A stretch of 64,000 bases of DNA from Combretum micranthum (taxonomy: Eukaryota; Streptophyta; Magnoliopsida; Myrtales; Combretaceae). Position numbers and translations under genes: made by a program. This document shows, piece after piece, positions 58,491 to 64,000 of the stretch; position 1 is the first letter of the stretch; each line of letters begins with the position of its first letter. The stretch lies in contig JAMXBD010001195.1 in assembly GCA_024138025.1 (NCBI GenBank), positions 248,001 through 312,000 on the forward strand, in the 5' to 3' direction. The notes beneath the pieces were generated by a model. It saw only the letters and a list, made by a program, of their open reading frames with translations, was not told the DNA's origin and did not search any database.

Positions 58491-60025
58491 GGAAGCATTT
58501 CAGAATCCTGAGTGGATTAAAGCTATGGAGGAGGAAATTGGTGCATTAGAGCGAAATCAAACTTGGGAGCTCGTACCAAAGCCAAAGGATGTGCAGCCTA
58601 TCTCTTGCAAATGGGTGTACAAGATAAAGCGCCGCACAGATGGATCAATAGAGGCATAAGGCTCGTCTGGTAGCTCGAGGGTTCTCTCAACAATATGGAC
58701 TAGACTATGATGAAACGTTTAGTCCAGTTGCAAAGCTTACAACTGTACGAGTCATACTAGCACTTGCAGCTAACAAAAGTTGGAGCTTGTCACAAATGGA
58801 TGTGAAGAATGCATTTTTGCATGGGGAGCTAGATCGGGAGATCTACATGGACCAACCAATGGGTTTTCAAAGTCAAGATCATCCTAAGTATGTGTGTAAG
58901 CTCCGGAAGGCGCTTTATGGACTAAAACAAGCGCCAAGGGCATGGTATGGTAAAATTGCTGAATTCCTTACTCACAGCGGTTATTCAGTGACATCTGCGG
59001 ATTCTAGTTTGTTTGTCAAAACTAAAGGAGGGGAGCTATCTATTGTGCTAGTGTATGTAGATGATTTAATCATCACAGGAGACTGTGAAGAAGAAATTTT
59101 CCGAACCAAGGAGAATTTATCAATTCGCTTTCAAATGAAAGAACTTGGACAGCTCAAACATTTTCTTGGTCTAGAGGTCGAATATACCCATGAAGGAATA
59201 TTTCTACATCAACGGAAGTATTCCAAAGAGTTGTTGAAGAAGTTTGGTATGCTTAAGTGCAAGCCAATTTCGACACCGATGGAACCAAACACCAAAATAT
59301 GTGCTCATGAAGGAAAAGATTTGGGAGATGCTACCATGTATCGACAGTTGATAGGTAGTCTTATCTACTTAACTTTAACAAGACCAGACATCTCTTTTGC
59401 TGTTGGTGTTATGAGTCGCTACATGCAAAATCCGAAGAAGTCTCACTTGGAAGCAGTTCGGCGGATCTTGAGATATGTGAAGAGTACGCTTGGCTATGGT
59501 ATAATGTACAAGAAAGGTGGAGAATGCAGGCTAGTTGGCTATTGTGATGCTGATTATGCAGGTGACCATGATACTCGACGTTCAACTACCGGATATGTTT
59601 TTATGCTAGGGTCTGGAGCAATCTCTTGGTGTAGCAAAAGACAACCAACAGTGTCTTTGTCAACCACAGAAGCAGAATATCGAGCAGCGGCGATGGCGGC
59701 TCAAGAGAGCACTTGGCTTATGCAATTATTAAAGGACTTGCATCAGTCAACAGAGTATGGTGTCTCTTTGTACTGTGACAACTTGTCGGCAATACGGTTG
59801 GCAGAGAATCCAATTTTTCATGCTAGAACTAAGCATGTAGAGGTACATTACCATTTTATCAGAGAGAAAGTCTTGCAACAAGAAATTGAGTTGAAGCATG
59901 TCAGAACAGAAAATCAAGCTGCAGATTTGTTTACCAAAGGCTTAAGTGGCAACAAATTTGAAAACCTCTGCTTCCATCTTGGTATGGTGAAAAGAGTAGA
60001 ACCTGGTGTTGAGAGGGAGTATTGA
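58460..60025 (+). pseudogene. Copia reverse transcriptase and RNase H
   Basis: The reverse transcriptase N-terminus (58460-58660: 'FKEAFQNPEWIKAMEEEI', 'WELVPKPKD', 'CKWVYKIKR') ends at a stop after 'GSIEA' near 58658, where bases seem to be missing. The frame from about 58670 continues '[19 protein letters not shown]', '[19 protein letters not shown]', the catalytic YVDD in '[12 protein letters not shown]' (about 59045-59080), '[10 protein letters not shown]', and RNase H blocks '[18 protein letters not shown]' and '[12 protein letters not shown]'. It stops at the 3' LTR. Confidence 0.93.
60011..60019 (+). other. Polypurine tract of Copia element
   Basis: GAGAGGGAG directly precedes the 3' LTR start at 60020. 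Confidence 0.8.
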
Positions 60026-60450
60026 AGAAAGCAACACCAGCACGTGGGTTGCTCAGTTGTTATTTATTTTATTGAGTCACTGTTCATTTATTTATTTATT
60101 TATTTGTTTGTTTGTTACCGAGTCTTTCGTGTTTGTTACGCTAGTCCTAGTCTTTAGGAATTGTGGGTTTATAGTTTGTTACTATTGAAGTGGGAAACGT
60201 GACATAGTTGCTGTTCTAGTTTGTACCTATATAAAGGCATTGAGTTGCATTAAATAATATATCCTCCTTCGAAGCATTATTTCTTCCCTTTGTTTTGAGT
60301 GAACTTTTAACAGCACTTTTGTTTATTTTATTATTAAGCTTTTGTCTTTGTGAGTGAATATATCAGAGTGTCTTGTTACATTAAATGTTTTGTTGACCAC
60401 TAGTTTCTGAAATATTTTTTTAGTGCACTGTGGGCCACTGTGTTTCAACA
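60020..60450 (+). repeat. 3' LTR of Copia element
   Basis: 431 bp, nearly identical to 55462-55896 (about three substitutions, one 1-base and one 3-base indel). Confidence 0.93.
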
Positions 60451-60455
60451 GTTTT

Positions 60456-60916
60456 GGCCAAGTTTTTTGGAATAACTTCAACCTAATAGGTTCCACCCAC
60501 TTCGTCAAAACCCAAAGGCCCTTATCACTTTTCGACAACAACGAAACTCTATTTCTAATTCTTAACAGATGAATTAAGGTCATTGAACATTCTGCGCTTG
60601 TGGCTTGAGACAAGTTTATCCAGCCTTTGTCCTCCTTCATCGTGAAAAACCATAACGGACCAATTGTGTCGTGGGCCTTTGAAGCAGACCCTCACAAATT
60701 ACATTGAAGAAAATTAATAACAGTCAAGAGTTTGGATGAAAATGGCTTATGGTCCATACAGTACTCCTCAAATTTTTTGAAAATGGTACCCTCAAACCAA
60801 ATTCTAGATATTTTAAGTAAAAATAGAACCGGTTCCCATAAACAATGGTCATTGCTAGTTTGATAGATACGAAATACATCAGAGCCTTTGCAAAGAAGAG
60901 TTGACATTAACTTCAT
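60456..60916 (-). pseudogene. Unrecognised minus-strand coding-like remnant, right of Copia
   Basis: Two minus-strand frames look protein-like: 60916-60692 ('MKLMSTLLCKGSDVFRIYQT') and 60640-60456 ('EDKGWINLSQATSAECSMTL'). The second is open to the Copia insertion site. Removing the element and one GTTTT copy in the mind leaves the frame open for about 40 more codons on the left side. No family recognised. It may be a dead gene or an older repeat. Confidence 0.4.
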
Positions 60917-61107
60917 TTTGGTTTCTTCGACTTAGCGACACAATAATCGGATCAGGACTTGCGTGATTCGATAAAGGTACCTCGTAAGCATCATCAGCAC
61001 TTTGTTTATCATCGTCGTCATCTCCGGAAAAATTCTGATCAAGAAATTCAATAAGGGATTATATAATTACTCCCCCCACCAATCATTCGACCCGGAATAC
61101 TACTTAC

Positions 61108-61225
61108 CGTCTTGGCCATCATCTCTTCCGCCCTGGTGTTTGAGACTCTTGCTAATGTTATTGGGGGACCACCCAGCTGGCTTGCCCAATTGTGATGTAG
61201 ATGAACTATGAATCTCACCTGCCAT
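61108..61225 (-). CDS. Possible first exon, hypothetical protein
   Basis: A minus-strand ATG at 61225 opens 'MAGEIHSSSTSQLGKPAGWS' and runs to a good donor (ACG|GTAAGT) at 61108. A downstream acidic run (about 61021-60990, repeated GAC/GAT codons) could be the next exon if AG at 61022-61023 is the acceptor. It may be the start of the coding-like remnant disrupted by the Copia element. Family unknown. Confidence 0.35.
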
Positions 61226-61950
61226 GATTGGAGAATTGATTAATTGGTGGATTGAAAAGGACAAGAAGTGTTTGAAGTTATAGGAAAGAAGAAAATTTCG
61301 AGTAAAAAATGGAGAAAAGGTGAAATTTGGATGAGGCGGATAAATTATTAAAATATGGACTATGATTTGACTGTTCAGAGAATTATGATCGACATCGTTC
61401 CCCAGCCACGGATCCTCACACACCAAATTTTAATGGCTGTGGGTCCTTGATACAATGCGATGAACAACTGAGGTGTACGTAATTTTCTCCCATACTCGAT
61501 TTAGTGCTTTAAATGCTTAGCTAAATAGCAAAGTCAAATAAAGGATATTTTCTCCAAATCCTTAGGTACCCGTTCATGCTCGTCGCACTCAAGTTGTCCA
61601 CACCGAGGCACTCCCCTAGCGTTGGCCAATTGCTCCACAGGTATCTCCATCTCCAACAGCTAGTTGCATAACTTGAAAACCCCATACCAAAACTTATTTT
61701 ATTTGCTAACTATTCACCAAAAGAGTAAACGATACAACTGTTGATGCATAGATTTCGCTTTAAAATTTCTCAAGTTTGGCCCAACTTAATTAAAACATGA
61801 GCCAACCCAACAACTCATTAGGGAACTTTCTAGTTAGATTCTGTCTCTCACGATAAGGGCAAGTAAACTAGACAAGAACTTGGCCTACTCAGATATAATA
61901 ATCCCACTCAGAAATATAGTCAATCAGCTCAGGTCCATCGACTCCCACCA
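61226..61950. other. Intergenic, no feature recognised
   Basis: Upstream flank of the possible exon at 61225. No repeat boundary or other gene was seen. Confidence 0.55.
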
Positions 61951-61957
61951 TTGGAAA

Positions 61958-62815
61958 CTAGAGATAGGAAAAAAAACCGACCAAACCCAATTAATCCATA
62001 ACCTAATCAATCCAAACAAAAAATATGATTTTTTTAAAAACAATTTGGTTAAAAAATCTCAATTCGAACCAATCGGCAAATTTATTGTTTAAAGATGTAA
62101 ACCAAACCAATCCATAAAGCCACCAAACCGTTTTAGATAAACTTAAAAAAAATTTAGTTATAATTATAAATTTTGTTATGATAATTGATTTTTATGATTT
62201 TATTATAATAATTATTATATGATAAATATTGGTTAATAGTAACTTCTTCATTTTTTAAAATTATTTTTAAGATTCAAGAGATATTTTTCTATTGATAACT
62301 TAACATTGTTTATATTAATCGTTTAAACTCTATTGAGTATAGATTTTGTTATTTAGTCATATATATTATTATATATTAATTATTCATTGTATTTTACTTA
62401 GTATATGATTTTTTTGCCAAATTTGTTAGTAAATGGTTGTTGGTTGATTTTTTAGATGATTATAAATTATATTTTACTACGTAATAGTCAATGAGTGTAT
62501 TGTGTTATTGACTAAATAATTTTATGAAAGATTATGGATTATGAATGTAATAGATTTATAAAGTATTATTGAGATTTACGATATGAACTTTATAGCCGAT
62601 TTCAATATTTAAATATTCATACAAATGTACAATATTAAACTAGATTTTTTTTAATTAAAATTTTGACATAATTCGTAATTCGAACTGAACTAAATCATTA
62701 TTAAATAATTTGAAAAATTTATAATCCAAATGAAATCGTTAAGTAAAAAAAGTTATAAATTATAATTTGATTTGATTCAAGTGAAACCGGAATAAATTTA
62801 TTCTCGCCCACCCGG
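61958..62815. mobile_element. hAT-like non-autonomous element with 7-bp TSD
   Basis: TTGGAAA flanks it at 61951-61957 and 62816-62822. The left subterminal region reads 'aaaaaaccgaccaaaccc' and the right 'gaaaccggaataaattt', inverted AACCG/CGGTT blocks like the other hAT-like elements here. The interior is AT-rich without a transposase frame. Terminal inverted repeats are weak. Confidence 0.5.
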
Positions 62816-62996
62816 TTGGAAATGGAAACAAAGTCACTCATGCTTTTCTGAAAGGCAAACATACAAATTTAAGTCCTAGATAAAAGGTGGTTGACCGTTG
62901 GAATTGAAAAACTCATCTCTGCTTCCTCCAACCTCTACTCTAGGCTCTGAATTCACAGATTTTTATTCTCTAAATACCCACAAACTGAACAACCCA

Positions 62997-64000
62997 ATGC
63001 TTAGCAAATCCAATACAATCTCTCGCTATCTAAACCCACTCTCTTTCCTCCACCAACACCATTACCATCCTGACCTCGTACCGAGTACGATGAAAACAGC
63101 ACCAGTCTCAAAAACTACAAAACCACATACAAAGAGCACGATTATTTTCATCTTTACAAGAGCACGGGCCAGCATTTACTCACCAACCCAAGAGTTTTAG
63201 ATTCGATCATTAAAAAGGCCGACATAAGGGAAGACGATACCGTCTTGGAGATCGGACCGGTACCGGAAACCTTACGCTCCGGCTTTTGGAAGCTGCCCGG
63301 AAAGTTGTGGCGGTTGAGATTGACAAAAGAATGGTGGGTGTACTCCAAAAAAGAGTATTTGATTGTGGGCTTGAAGAGAAGCTAAATGTAAGTTGTTTGT
63401 TTAGAATGTGTTTGATAAAACGAGGCCATCAAGTGGCAACTTTAATTAAATGGGGATTGAATAAATGCACAAACATCGAACTCTGGCTCTGTCATACAGT
63501 GTGTCTATTATATTTATATAACAAGGACTGTGAAATTTTGATATTTTTATTCTTTGCTAAGCTGGGCAAGCTCAAGTTTTATGTTACATGTCGTATCGTA
63601 ATTGATTTTGTAGATCATACAAAAAGATGCTTTGAAGACTGTTTCCGAAATTCGATATTGTTGTTGCCAACATTCCTTATGGGATTTCATCTCTCTTACT
63701 AAACTGGTTTATGGGACAAACAAGTTTAGAAGTGCTACTCTACTTCTTCAGAAGGAGTTTGCCAGGAGGTTATTGGCAAATCCTGGTGACTCTGAGTATA
63801 ATAGATTGGCAGTAAATGTGAAGCTCGTGGCTGATGTGGATTTTGCCCTGGATGTAAGCAAGAGAGACTTTCTTCCTGTACCAAAAGTGGACTCTTCTGT
63901 TGTTATAATCCGTCCCAAAAGTAAAATACCAGATGTTAATCTAGATGAATGGCGTGCATTTACCAGGACTTGTTTTATTAAGAAAAACAAGACCCTCGGT
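62997..64000 (+). pseudogene. DIM1B-like rRNA adenine dimethyltransferase, frameshifted and cut by window edge
   Basis: An ATG at 62997 opens a basic, presequence-like N-terminus ('MLSKSNTISRYLNPLSFLHQ'), and KsgA/Dim1 family sequence follows in changing frames. Seen: 'YKSTGQHLLTNPRVLDSIIK' (63153-63212), the SAM-binding 'DTVLEIGP' with its GPGTGN loop broken at about 63256, 'KVVAVEIDKRMVGVLQKR' (63303-63356), a GT-AG intron 63388-63613, 'IIQKDALKT', the 'ANIPYGISS' catalytic motif (63667-63693), then 'QKEFARRLLANPGDSEYNRL' and 'PVPKVDSSVVIIRPKS' to the edge. Family members dimethylate two adjacent adenines in small-subunit rRNA; the N-terminus suggests a mitochondrial form. Small indels near 63100, 63256, 63645 and 63705 break the frame. 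Decay is likely, assembly error possible. Confidence 0.8.

Larger units (their letters stand above)
55462..60450 (+). mobile_element. Ty1/Copia retrotransposon, young, frame-disrupted
   Basis: A 4989-bp element with LTRs of 435 and 431 bp, a GTTTT target duplication (55457-55461 and 60451-60455), a primer binding site at 55899 and a purine tract before LTR2. Domain order gag, protease, integrase, reverse transcriptase, RNase H is diagnostic of Copia. The LTRs differ by about three substitutions and two small indels, so insertion was recent. LTRs begin TATTGAAG and end CAACA, a TA...CA pair rather than TG...CA. At least three frame disruptions break the polyprotein. Confidence 0.95.

Overview
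This window reads as nuclear DNA of a eudicot plant. It is AT-rich, its genes carry GT-AG introns, its proteins are plant-type (a YSK-type dehydrin, a plastid folate carrier, a plant epoxide hydrolase, a DUF4220 relic), and much of it is LTR retrotransposon, MULE and hAT-like sequence. Nothing points to a finer taxonomic call. No rRNA, tRNA, CRISPR or organellar sequence was recognised.

Layout. 1-17.6 kb is gene-poor: LTR-like fragments, a hAT-like element with an 8-bp target duplication (3745-4685), a probable 3.7-kb solo LTR (5560-9306), a dead DUF4220 gene on the minus strand (about 10.1-11.2 kb) and a fold-back repeat (13216-13867). 17.66-23.35 kb is an old Ty3/Gypsy chromovirus with 552-bp LTRs and a 5-bp target duplication. 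It ends 156 bp before the start codon of a five-exon UBE3D-like (HECT-like E2-binding) ubiquitin ligase gene (23511-28326). 28.3-36.6 kb is intergenic and holds a 1396-bp solo LTR (32413-33808). A two-exon Y3SK2 dehydrin with ABRE and TATA elements is at 36951-37578. 38.9-42.5 kb is a decayed minus-strand transposon gene joining a MuDR-type N-terminal region to a plant mobile domain. An eleven-exon folate transporter gene (FOLT1-like) is at 43575-50590, with a hAT-like element in intron 2. It converges on a four-exon soluble epoxide hydrolase gene (51489-53208, minus). 55.46-60.45 kb is a young Copia element with TA...CA LTR ends and broken reading frames, inserted in an unrecognised minus-strand reading frame. 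The right end holds a hAT-like element (61958-62815) and a frameshifted DIM1B-type rRNA dimethyltransferase that runs off the window.

The four intact genes (ubiquitin ligase, dehydrin, folate carrier, epoxide hydrolase) are ordinary, functionally unrelated neighbours. Most of the interest lies in transposons placed against or inside genes, in the folate carrier's unusual splice sites, and in the MuDR-PMD relic. I found no convincing evidence of a wholly new biological system. All splice sites and homology calls were made by eye from the sequence and general family knowledge; no search was run.
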